Shown: one piece after another, positions 13,622 through 21,497 of the stretch
How positions within the stretch are numbered: position 1 is the first letter of the stretch
Layout of the letters: the number at the start of each line of letters is the position of its first letter
From: a virus
IMG/VR virus record: IMGVR_UViG_3300032116_001365
Coordinates: 1 to 22,980 of that record
Strand: one strand, 5' to 3'
Length of the DNA stretch: 22,980 nucleotides
Translations under genes and position numbers: made by a program
The notes under the pieces: model-generated
Database searches by the model: none
What the model saw: only the letters and a program-made list of their open reading frames with translations
What the model was told of the DNA's origin: nothing

Positions 13622-13846
13622 TTATCTTTGATTTTTATATTTGTCAATAGTAGTTTTAATAATATTTTCTACTTTGATTCCTACTTCAAACGATGTCTGA
13701 CAAGATATGCACTCAAAGTAAACCTCATCTTTAGAGTTTACCTTGCTTACAACAATGTCGTTTTCGTCAAAGGGGCAGTTGATTTTGCCAACAAGGTTCT
13801 TTTCAACTAAACTGTTATAAAAGTTAACTTCCTGTATTGATAACAT
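13622..13846 (-). CDS. Small cysteine-containing (zinc-ribbon-like) phage protein
   Basis: A 74-aa protein. It begins MLSIQEVNFYNSLVEKNLVG, then INCPFDENDIVV, and after a strand YFECISCQTSFEVG. Only three cysteines are present (CP..., then C-x2-C), so a classical four-Cys ribbon is incomplete unless an aspartate or the tail contributes. The layout resembles from memory small actinophage proteins of unknown function. GAAAGG about 7 nt upstream is the ribosome binding site. It is transcribed divergently from the ribonucleotide reductase, with interlocked promoters. The shared control hints at expression linked or opposed to nucleotide metabolism, which is inference. Confidence 0.65.
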   Translation of the reverse strand: MLSIQEVNFYNSLVEKNLVGKINCPFDENDIVVSKVNSKDEVYFECISCQTSFEVGIKVENIIKTTIDKYKNQR

Positions 13847-13849
13847 GAT

Positions 13850-13878
13850 TTGACCTTTCTTTAAAACTCTAGTACAAT
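13850..13878 (+). promoter_or_regulatory. Promoter of the ribonucleotide reductase gene
   Basis: TTGACC (13850-13855), 17-bp spacer, TACAAT (13873-13878). Predicted start near 13885. The -35 overlaps the ribosome binding region of the divergent small gene. Because the -10 box contains the first two bases of the ATG at 13877, that ATG cannot be in the mRNA. Confidence 0.65.
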
Positions 13879-13887
13879 GATATCATT
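13876..13887. promoter_or_regulatory. 12-bp perfect palindrome at the divergent promoters (operator candidate)
   Basis: AATGATATCATT reads the same on both strands. It overlaps the end of the plus-strand -10 and all of the minus-strand -10, so a dimer bound here would block both transcripts. The palindrome could also simply reflect the symmetry of two overlapping -10 boxes. Confidence 0.4.
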
Positions 13888-13905
13888 AACTCTTAAAAAA
13901 ATCAA
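13877..13905 (-). promoter_or_regulatory. Divergent promoter of the small cysteine gene
   Basis: Read on the minus strand: TTGATT (13905-13900), 17-bp spacer, TATCAT (13882-13877). Predicted start near 13870, leaving a leader of about 24 nt with GAAAGG. It is interlocked with the reductase promoter, the two -10 boxes sharing bases 13877-13878. Confidence 0.55.
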
Positions 13906-13921
13906 AAGGAAGTGTTTTATT

Positions 13922-15862
13922 TTGTCATTTATTAATGAAAAAGGATCGATAACAGATCCATACAAGAATTTTATCCATATCTCTAGGTATGCTAGATGGT
14001 TATCAAACGAGAATCGTAGAGAAACCTGGGCTGAAACAGTCAACAGGCTAATGAACTTTATGAAAGACCATTTAGTACTAAACTATGGATATAGTCCAAA
14101 TTCTAAAATATTTGACGAAGTAAAAGATGCAATTTTAAATCATAAAGTTATGCCATCAATGCGTGCTCTAATGACAGCAGGACCTGCCCTAGAACGTGAT
14201 CATATTGCAGCATACAACTGTTCATTCATCGCTGTTGATAGCCCTCGTGCATTTGATGAAGCAATGTATATTCTTATGAATGGAACTGGTGTTGGATTTT
14301 CTGTTGAATCAAAATACGTTGATGAACTTCCAGTAATTGCTGAATCATTTAATCAAACAGAAACAACTATTGTTGTAGAAGATTCTAAACTTGGATGGGC
14401 TAAAGCATTAAAAGAATTAATTGCCTTACTTTATCAAGGACAAATTCCAAATTGGGATATGTCAAAGGTTAGACCATCAGGTGCAAGATTAAAAACTTTT
14501 GGTGGGCGTGCGTCTGGTCCTGGACCACTTAATGCTCTATTTGTATTTGTAACAGACACTTTTAGAAATGCTGCAGGTCGTAGACTAAAACCAATTGAAG
14601 CACACGACATTATGTGTAAGGTTGGAGAAGTTGTTGTTGTTGGAGGAGTTCGTAGAAGTGCTCTTATTAGTTTATCTAACTTAGATGATTTCGAAATGGC
14701 AAAAGCAAAAAGTGGATCATGGTGGGAACAAAATGGTCAACGTGCTTTGGCAAACAATTCTGCTGTTTATCACGCTAAACCAAGCGTTGCACAATTCCTC
14801 CGTGAATGGAGAAACTTATATGAATCTAAATCTGGAGAACGTGGCATTTTTAATATGGACTCTGTTCGCAGACATGTTGAATCATTTGGTCGTAGAGATG
14901 CTTCACTTGTTGCAGGTACAAACCCATGTGGAGAAATTATTTTACGTCCCAATGAATTTTGTAATTTAACTGAGGTAGTAATTAGTGCTGATGATACAAG
15001 AGATGAACTATTAGATAAAGTTAGATTAGCAACTATTCTTGGAACATGGCAATCAACATTAACAGATTTTAAATATATTAGAAAATCTTGGAAAGATAAC
15101 TGTGAAGAAGAAAGATTGTTGGGTGTTTCACTAACAGGTATCTATGGAAACAAAATAACTTCTACTCCTGGAAAACCGTTAGAACAGTTATTGACTGACA
15201 TGAGAATGGAAGCAGTTAGAGTTAATGAACACGAAGCAAAAAAGTTAAACATTAATCCATCTGCATCTATTACTTGCGTTAAGCCTTCTGGCACTGTAAG
15301 TCAATTGGTCGGGGTGTCTAGTGGTATTCATCCTTGGTACTCTGAATATTACTTAAGAAGCGTTCGTGGTGCAAATAATGATCCACTAACACAATTCTTA
15401 AAAGATTCTGGAGTTCCAAATGAACCAGACGTAATGAAGCCAGAAGAAACAACTGTATTTTATTTTCCACAAAAAGCACCTAAAAATGCTACTATAACAA
15501 AGACCCTAACAGCAATAGATCATCTTGAAATGTGGAAGATTTATAGAACTCACTGGACAGAGCATAATCCAAGCGTTACTATTAACGTTCACGAAGATGA
15601 GTGGTTAAGAGTTGGAGCATGGGTATTTGACAATTTTGATTCAATTGGTGGGGTATCATTTTTACCAGCAAGCGAACACACATACAAGCAAGCACCATAT
15701 CAAGAAATTAATAAAGATCAATATGAAGAGTGGGTTAAAAAATCCCCTGAAAATATTCAATGGGAAATGCTCTCTATATATGAAACAGAAGACGGTACAA
15801 CTGGAACTCAAGAATTATCTTGTGTTGCTGGGGTATGTGAAATAGTTGATATTACTAAGTAG
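13922..15862 (+). CDS. nrdJ: Class II (adenosylcobalamin-dependent) ribonucleotide reductase, monomeric RTPR type
   Basis: Reduces ribonucleotides to deoxyribonucleotides for phage DNA synthesis with adenosylcobalamin as radical source and no oxygen requirement. I start it at TTG 13922 (646 aa), behind AAAGGAAG with 9-nt spacing; the ATG at 13877 lies in the promoter. Numbered from that ATG, the active site is complete: C115 (NCSF) and C362 (EFCN) as the redox pair, and N349-P-C351-G-E353 with the thiyl cysteine and catalytic glutamate. The C-terminal shuttle pair is C649/C654 (CVAGVC). GGRASGPGPL, GGVRRSALISL and CVKPSGTVSQL resemble the Lactobacillus-type triphosphate reductase, so NTPs are the likely substrates. 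Arginine codons favour CGT, unlike the next gene. Confidence 0.92.
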   Translation: MSFINEKGSITDPYKNFIHISRYARWLSNENRRETWAETVNRLMNFMKDHLVLNYGYSPNSKIFDEVKDAILNHKVMPSMRALMTAGPALERDHIAAYNCSFIAVDSPRAFDEAMYILMNGTGVGFSVESKYVDELPVIAESFNQTETTIVVEDSKLGWAKALKELIALLYQGQIPNWDMSKVRPSGARLKTFGGRASGPGPLNALFVFVTDTFRNAAGRRLKPIEAHDIMCKVGEVVVVGGVRRSALISLSNLDDFEMAKAKSGSWWEQNGQRALANNSAVYHAKPSVAQFLREWRNLYESKSGERGIFNMDSVRRHVESFGRRDASLVAGTNPCGEIILRPNEFCNLTEVVISADDTRDELLDKVRLATILGTWQSTLTDFKYIRKSWKDNCEEERLLGVSLTGIYGNKITSTPGKPLEQLLTDMRMEAVRVNEHEAKKLNINPSASITCVKPSGTVSQLVGVSSGIHPWYSEYYLRSVRGANNDPLTQFLKDSGVPNEPDVMKPEETTVFYFPQKAPKNATITKTLTAIDHLEMWKIYRTHWTEHNPSVTINVHEDEWLRVGAWVFDNFDSIGGVSFLPASEHTYKQAPYQEINKDQYEEWVKKSPENIQWEMLSIYETEDGTTGTQELSCVAGVCEIVDITK

Positions 15863-15876
15863 TAACATGCTAAAAT
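15846..15876 (+). promoter_or_regulatory. Promoter for the LamG-like tail gene
   Basis: TTGATA (15846-15851), 19-bp spacer, then TGCTAAAAT (15868-15876), an extended -10. It overlaps the reductase stop. Predicted initiation near 15883 leaves about 10 nt of leader, starting close to the AGAGG ribosome binding site. Confidence 0.45.
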
Positions 15877-15893
15877 AGACTAGAGGAATATCT

Positions 15894-18800
15894 ATGTCTA
15901 AATCAGTTTCAAACCTATACGCTGCTAGAATCTATGCAGAACACCCAATAGCACTATGGTCTTTAGATGATGAAGCATCTTACGTTTCTAAATTAAGTAC
16001 ATCTCAAAAAGATCTAGCAAATTGGTCTCTTTATAACCTAGAAGAGGTAGTTTCTCCATCTGCAGTATACGGTGAGCCTATGGCTGGAAATCCAAAGTAC
16101 TACATGACAATTAACTCAGCGTCTGTATCACTATCCGCATCAGCATTAGCATCTCCAATAAATACAGAGTTAAATCTAGATCCAGATAAAAAGACAATAT
16201 CTATAAACACATTTTTCTACGATACCTCTGGATTTGTTTTGACTGTTGATATAGGATTTAGATATAACAATAATTTATACTTTAGCACTCTCAGTGGACC
16301 AGAAAATGAGAAGTGGGAAAAAGTAAGTCATACAATGCAAGTTCCAGAAGGAAATGTAGACATATATCCATTTGTAAGAGTTACATATTTAAATGCTGGC
16401 CCAGACTTTGGTGATGAGTATAATATTGTTTTCAATGGACTTTCCGTAGGGCAGTGGTCTGAATTATTTCACTACGAAACAACTGGAAAGGTTCCAGAAC
16501 AAATACAAGATGCAGCACTTTTAGGAATTGTATCAGCATCAAATTACACTTCTCTTTCTGCTTCCGCAATAACAGTAGTTGCAGCAGATTCATACGGTAT
16601 TGGAAACTCAAACAATGGATACTACCTAGTTGAAAAAAATAGAATGCTTTCTTCAACATTAGACTTTCCAATTACTTTTGGATCCAATAACATTACATCA
16701 TTAAAGCATCCGCTATATGGAAGAACTCCATCACTAGCATTTGAAGGTCAAGGATTTCTAAATGAATTTGGAAGATATAGAACATTAACTGCAGAATTTT
16801 GGTTGCGAGCATATACCACAGCAAAAAATCCAATAAAAATATTTGGTCCGCTAACATCAGAAGATGGAATTTATATAGAAAGTGATTTTATTATAATTAA
16901 GATAGGATTAAACAAAAAGTCTTATTTTATTGGCAAATGGTATAGACCAATGCTAATAGACTTTGTTTACAATATAGCCAATGCCTCACTATTGATAAAC
17001 GGTGACTTAGTAATACAAATGGACTTGGATCAAAACAGTATTTCTTTTCCAGAAATAACTAAAGACTATGTTGGCTTTTTTTCCGATGAAGAAATTCCTA
17101 ATTTAGAAATTGATTGTTTTGCAGTTTACCCTTACGCAGTTCCAGAACAAGTTGCAAAAAGAAGATTTATTTATGCACAAGGTGTTGAGGCGGCAAACAA
17201 TATAGCAACAAACTTTAATGGAGACTCTTTCCAACTAGACTTTCCATACGCTAAATATACATCTACATTAAACTATCCAGACATGAATGATTGGAACTCT
17301 GGATTTTTTAATAACTTAAGTAGCACATCAAGATTTTTATCGTTTCCAAACTACCAACTTCCAGATATCATATTTAGTACTTCAGCAAGTGGGTCTTTTG
17401 AAGGGGTAGAGTTAAATACATTCTTAACTGATAACTATAATATACAAGATGATGAATATCCATTTATTAAACTAAGACCAGACTCATCTTATAACAACAT
17501 AGTTTCTAGCATATACTTTTCTAATTTAAATTTCTTGAATAGTCCTATAAGAAGTATATTTGGAGTATTTGAGTCACCAGCATCACTTTCAGCAAGCCCA
17601 GAAGTTTTGATGACATTTTCTAACAGTTTTAACAGCAATACGTTTGAGGTAACGGTAAGTAACTCTGGCTTAGAGTACTACTTTAACTCTACCAAAATAG
17701 GACAACTTTCTCTTTCAGCATCTTCAACATTTATAGCAGGAATTGATCTTAATACTATAAATACCCAGTATGCTGCAACTATAGAAAACTTTTTCTTTAA
17801 TCCACAAAACCTATCTTTGAGATTGGGCGGTACACAAAATTCTGTATATAGTGGAAAGATACATAGAATTACCTTTAATAATGCACTGTATACTCAAAAA
17901 GATTTAAGTGAATATATTACCGCTAGTGGATTCTTTACCCAAACACTAGATTCTTTATACTTGAAATATTATATAGGAAACTATACATTTTATCCTCAAA
18001 GATTGTCAGACAGTTTGTTGTTAGACATAGGTGCCTCTGGATACTGGGAAGACTCAATTCCACTATCATATTTTGGAAGATACGTAGAAGACAGAAATAA
18101 AAATTCATACTATGACTTAGATTTATTACAATACAACATAGAAACACCGTCATCTCCAATTTTAAAAAAAGATCAATACTATCTAGATGGAGGATCATCA
18201 CAGTCTTCTAATTTTAAATTTTGGTTCGATGATGGATTCTATGACAAAGAGGTAGATGATGTAGACCTAGAGTTTGACGGAGGAGGTCCATCAGCATCTA
18301 CAACTTACTTAACAGACCCACAACTAGACTTAGCATTTAAAAACTATTCTAAGGAAAACTACTTTATAAAGTCATATGTAACATTACAAAATTTTGCAGA
18401 TGTAGGAAAGATACCATATTCTCAATACGAATTTATACAAAGAATTAATGGAGACAGGGTACTAGATTTTGATTCTGAAACTATTCAAGATTTTAATACC
18501 ACAAAGTACGAAGTAATGGATAGAACTGTTATATTCCCACCCAAAGAACTAGTTGACTTTAAAGACTACTACATAACAGTCCATATTGAACTACAAACTA
18601 ATGGCTTGATAAATAATCCTATCCAAATTAAAAAAATGTCTCTTTCATCGCTAGCATATGATGAAAGTTCTTTTTATTCAATAAGTAGCCCAGATGGATA
18701 CAAACTATATCCTTTTAGTAGATATGATAAATTTTATGTTTACAAAAATAAAAATCCATTTGTTGTCTATAAAGACTCTACGTCATACATGTATACAACT

Positions 18801-19520
18801 GCAGACTCAGGAATAAGCGTATTACCATATGATTCATCTGCAACAAGGGGAATAACTGTTCCAATAAACCAACAGCAAGCAAGCCAGTATTTGCTAGGTG
18901 GAGTTCAATTTTGGGGATTCTACAACAAGGACTATACAATAGAGCCTACCCAGGCTATTGCACAAATAAAAACATACCTAAAAACATACACCCTATACCT
19001 ATCCCCAGAATCAAATAGCCTTAGAGGCAAGGTAGAGGTATATGACGAAAATAATATAAATGTATCTAATGATTTAATATTTTATCAAAATGGTAAGTTA
19101 GTTGATGATATCTACATTACCCCTTTAACTTGGAATTCAATACTTATAGTATTTGATCAGGGTGAAGATTTAGCAAACTATGTTGGACAATTTGAAGTAT
19201 ATGAGGGGCTCATGGTTAATAATATGGCTTTTTATAGAAAGTCAAATGAAGCAGTAGGAAGAGAGTTTATCTTAAATGACTGGGTTGACATTAGCACAGA
19301 AACAACATGGCAAACCTGGGAAGACGCACAAAACTGGTCAAGCATAGAAGGACAAGTAGAAGAACTTAGGATCAATGTTGATGGAACAAATATATATGAG
19401 TCTACTTTTGGAGTTGCTAGTGTAGTTTTAGATGATACTTCACAACTAAATGTAAGTTCTGATAGCGTAGTTGTAATTACTGGAACAATTTGGGAAGAGT
19501 ATAGCCAAAAACCAGTATAG
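15894..19520 (+). CDS. Large LamG-like minor tail protein (1208 aa)
   Basis: The N-terminus (YAARIYAEHPIALWSLDDE, residues 9-27) is the signature of long tail proteins that I recall from actinobacterial and aquatic phages, in which ALWxLDD begins a LamG/concanavalin-like domain. A LamG-like unit is visible at about residues 268-385 (LTAEFWLRA, GDLVIQMDLD), and a second near 560-665 (LSLRLGG, GKIHRITFNNALY). The C-terminal third is beta-rich and Tyr/Asp-rich with no recognised motif. Eight SAS tripeptides are scattered through it. Arginine is almost always AGA or AGG. It probably forms part of the tail tip or side fibre and may bind glycans. AGAGG precedes the ATG. Confidence 0.65.
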   Translation: MSKSVSNLYAARIYAEHPIALWSLDDEASYVSKLSTSQKDLANWSLYNLEEVVSPSAVYGEPMAGNPKYYMTINSASVSLSASALASPINTELNLDPDKKTISINTFFYDTSGFVLTVDIGFRYNNNLYFSTLSGPENEKWEKVSHTMQVPEGNVDIYPFVRVTYLNAGPDFGDEYNIVFNGLSVGQWSELFHYETTGKVPEQIQDAALLGIVSASNYTSLSASAITVVAADSYGIGNSNNGYYLVEKNRMLSSTLDFPITFGSNNITSLKHPLYGRTPSLAFEGQGFLNEFGRYRTLTAEFWLRAYTTAKNPIKIFGPLTSEDGIYIESDFIIIKIGLNKKSYFIGKWYRPMLIDFVYNIANASLLINGDLVIQMDLDQNSISFPEITKDYVGFFSDEEIPNLEIDCFAVYPYAVPEQVAKRRFIYAQGVEAANNIATNFNGDSFQLDFPYAKYTSTLNYPDMNDWNSGFFNNLSSTSRFLSFPNYQLPDIIFSTSASGSFEGVELNTFLTDNYNIQDDEYPFIKLRPDSSYNNIVSSIYFSNLNFLNSPIRSIFGVFESPASLSASPEVLMTFSNSFNSNTFEVTVSNSGLEYYFNSTKIGQLSLSASSTFIAGIDLNTINTQYAATIENFFFNPQNLSLRLGGTQNSVYSGKIHRITFNNALYTQKDLSEYITASGFFTQTLDSLYLKYYIGNYTFYPQRLSDSLLLDIGASGYWEDSIPLSYFGRYVEDRNKNSYYDLDLLQYNIETPSSPILKKDQYYLDGGSSQSSNFKFWFDDGFYDKEVDDVDLEFDGGGPSASTTYLTDPQLDLAFKNYSKENYFIKSYVTLQNFADVGKIPYSQYEFIQRINGDRVLDFDSETIQDFNTTKYEVMDRTVIFPPKELVDFKDYYITVHIELQTNGLINNPIQIKKMSLSSLAYDESSFYSISSPDGYKLYPFSRYDKFYVYKNKNPFVVYKDSTSYMYTTADSGISVLPYDSSATRGITVPINQQQASQYLLGGVQFWGFYNKDYTIEPTQAIAQIKTYLKTYTLYLSPESNSLRGKVEVYDENNINVSNDLIFYQNGKLVDDIYITPLTWNSILIVFDQGEDLANYVGQFEVYEGLMVNNMAFYRKSNEAVGREFILNDWVDISTETTWQTWEDAQNWSSIEGQVEELRINVDGTNIYESTFGVASVVLDDTSQLNVSSDSVVVITGTIWEEYSQKPV

Positions 19521-19522
19521 TA

Positions 19523-19531
19523 TGGTACAAT
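19523..19531 (+). promoter_or_regulatory. Extended -10 of a leaderless transcript (19539 gene)
   Basis: TGGTACAAT ends 7 nt before the ATG at 19539. Initiation would fall at the start codon, and no ribosome binding site fits. No -35 is visible, as allowed for TGn-extended promoters. It begins 3 nt after the stop of the upstream gene. Confidence 0.5.
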
Positions 19532-19538
19532 TGTGTAT

Positions 19539-19904
19539 ATGAAAAATTACGGTGATCCAAAAAATGGCAAAAGTAAGTTAACAGTCTTAAATAAACAACA
19601 AAAATATGGCATATATGTGTGGCAAATGGATAAGAATGGCAAAGCATTTGGAGACGGTAGAGGAAATGTTATGAATATACCTGGCCATCCATACGACCTT
19701 GAAAAGATGGCTAAGGTAAAACAAGCAGCAGAATACTACGGAGCACCAGCAGGAAAAGTAATTTTTATGCCAGGAATAAGAAGAGTATCCGATGCTGAGT
19801 ACTCAGAACAAGTTCAAAGAATGAAAGAAGGATACATTGCAAGCGAAACAGATATCGGTGCATGGATGGATGCAGAAAGAGGTTTAAAGTCAAATGGAGA
19901 ATGA
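19539..19904 (+). CDS. Small conserved head-region protein preceding the portal
   Basis: A 121-aa protein of a kind I recall between packaging and portal genes in aquatic tailed phages: KYGIYVWQMDKNGKAFGD (about residues 24-41), GNVMNIPGHPYD, AAEYYGAPAGKVIFMPGIRRVSDAEY, and a closing DIGAWMDAE. Function is not established. A GTG at 19533 would add two residues, but ATG 19539 is preferred because it sits 7 nt after a -10 box, which gives a leaderless mRNA. Its last 11 bases overlap the portal gene, so the two are coupled. Confidence 0.7.
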   Translation: MKNYGDPKNGKSKLTVLNKQQKYGIYVWQMDKNGKAFGDGRGNVMNIPGHPYDLEKMAKVKQAAEYYGAPAGKVIFMPGIRRVSDAEYSEQVQRMKEGYIASETDIGAWMDAERGLKSNGE

Positions 19905-21453
19905 AGAATACGAATACGTTGCTAGAATAGATAACCTAGACAGAATGGAAAAGCAACAAAAGTCAGACGACTTCATGATTGATGCTGAAGTAGCAAAATC
20001 ATATTCTGGGCTAGATTCAAATTTTAAACGCAGAGCATCACGCTCAATAAACAAAGTTTTTACAGGACAAGATAACACAAAATCAAAACAATTATTCCCA
20101 GAAATGGATATTGTTACAGCATACGGACTATATGATGTTGTTGTTCCTCCATATAATTTAGATGAACTTGCTTGGTTTTACGAAAACTCATTTGCAAACC
20201 ATGCTGCAATTAATGCCAAGGTATCAAACATAGTTGGCTTAGGATACCACTTTGAAAATACAGATGCTACAACTGCTAGATTAGAAGAAGCAGAATCAGA
20301 AGAACAACTGATGAGAGCACAAAGAAAACTTCAAAGACTAAAAGCACAGATGACACAGTGGTTAGAAGATCTAAACGATGAAGATACATTTAGCCATATA
20401 TTAGAAAAAGTTTATACAGATGTTGAATCAACAGGAAATGGATATATTGAAGTAGGTAGAAAAGTAAATGGAGAAATAGGCTACATTGGCCATATTCCAG
20501 CAACTACAATTCGTGTACGCCGTATTCGTGATGGATATATTCAAATAGTTAACCAAAGAGTTGTATTCTTTAGAAACTTCCAAGGAAAAGAATCAAATCC
20601 AGTAACTACTGATCCAAGACCAAATGAACTTATCCATATCAAGAAATACTCTCCAAAGACTTCATACTACGGAGTGCCAGATACAATTGCATCATCAGTA
20701 TCAATGGTAGGAGATAATTTAGCAGGTAGATATAATATTGACTACTTTGAAAACAAAGCAGTTCCTAGATATATAGTAACCCTAAAAGGTGCTAAATTAA
20801 GTTCAGACGCAGAAGATAAGTTATTTAGATTCTTGCAATCAGGACTTCGTGGTCAAAGTCACAGAACTCTGTATATCCCACTTCCAGGAGATACAACAGA
20901 TAGCAAAGTAGAATTTAAGATGGATCCTATTGAGGCTGGAATTCAAGAAGGATCGTTTGAAAGATACCGTAAGTCTAATAGAGACGATATCTTGATGGCA
21001 CACCAGGTACCTTTCTCTAAAGTAGGAGGGGGTGCTGGAGTTTCTATTGCCTCTGCTCTCGCTTCTGATAGAACATTCAAAGAACAAGTTGCTAGACCAG
21101 CCCAAAGAAACCTAGAAAAAGTAATCAATAAAATTGTTAAAGAAAAAACAGATATTTTACAATTTAAACTAAATGAACTTACCTTAACAGATGAAACTAC
21201 TCAAAGCCAAATAGATGAAAGATATCTAAGAATGCAGGTAGTTGTTCCTAATGAAGTAAGAGAAAGACTTGGTTACCCTTCAAGACTAGGGGGACAAGAC
21301 CCAATTGTTTTGGGTGCTCAACAAAGAGCAGAACAAACAGCACAAGCAACTGGAAACAGAAGCAGGGATCAACAAAGAACTGACAATGCTAGTGATTCTC
21401 CTTCAACCACCACTGGACGAGGTCCAGGTGGCGAGGGTAGAACCGTATTATAA
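19894..21453 (+). CDS. Portal protein (PBSX-type)
   Basis: A 519-aa portal, expected to form the dodecameric ring at the capsid vertex through which DNA is packaged. The N-terminal approach (DIVTAYGLYDVVVPPYNLDE, near residues 70-90) and ENSFANHAAINAKVSNIVGLGY (about 93-114) are typical of PBSX-type portals. A clip/stem region follows, with TGNGYIEVGR (about 185-195), IPATTIRVRR and HIKKYSP. The wing holds GVPDTIASSVSMVGDN and an RGQSHRTLYIPLPGD strand. The C-terminus is Gln/Ser/Gly-rich and disordered. It overlaps the preceding gene by 11 nt. No terminase gene lies upstream in the window, which is unusual. The downstream XkdF-like protease supports the identification. Confidence 0.88.
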   Translation: MENEEYEYVARIDNLDRMEKQQKSDDFMIDAEVAKSYSGLDSNFKRRASRSINKVFTGQDNTKSKQLFPEMDIVTAYGLYDVVVPPYNLDELAWFYENSFANHAAINAKVSNIVGLGYHFENTDATTARLEEAESEEQLMRAQRKLQRLKAQMTQWLEDLNDEDTFSHILEKVYTDVESTGNGYIEVGRKVNGEIGYIGHIPATTIRVRRIRDGYIQIVNQRVVFFRNFQGKESNPVTTDPRPNELIHIKKYSPKTSYYGVPDTIASSVSMVGDNLAGRYNIDYFENKAVPRYIVTLKGAKLSSDAEDKLFRFLQSGLRGQSHRTLYIPLPGDTTDSKVEFKMDPIEAGIQEGSFERYRKSNRDDILMAHQVPFSKVGGGAGVSIASALASDRTFKEQVARPAQRNLEKVINKIVKEKTDILQFKLNELTLTDETTQSQIDERYLRMQVVVPNEVRERLGYPSRLGGQDPIVLGAQQRAEQTAQATGNRSRDQQRTDNASDSPSTTTGRGPGGEGRTVL

Positions 21454-21482
21454 CAGTTTTTAAAAACCCTTATAAATACTAA

Positions 21483-21488
21483 TATAAT
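21483..21488 (+). promoter_or_regulatory. Possible -10 element before the protease gene
   Basis: TATAAT lies 9 nt before the ATG at 21498 and just before GGAAG. There is no TG extension and no -35 at the right distance. It sits in the 44-bp gap after the portal gene, which also contains the palindrome GTTTTTAAAAAC (21456-21467). Weak evidence. Confidence 0.3.
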
Positions 21489-21497
21489 GGAAGTAGT

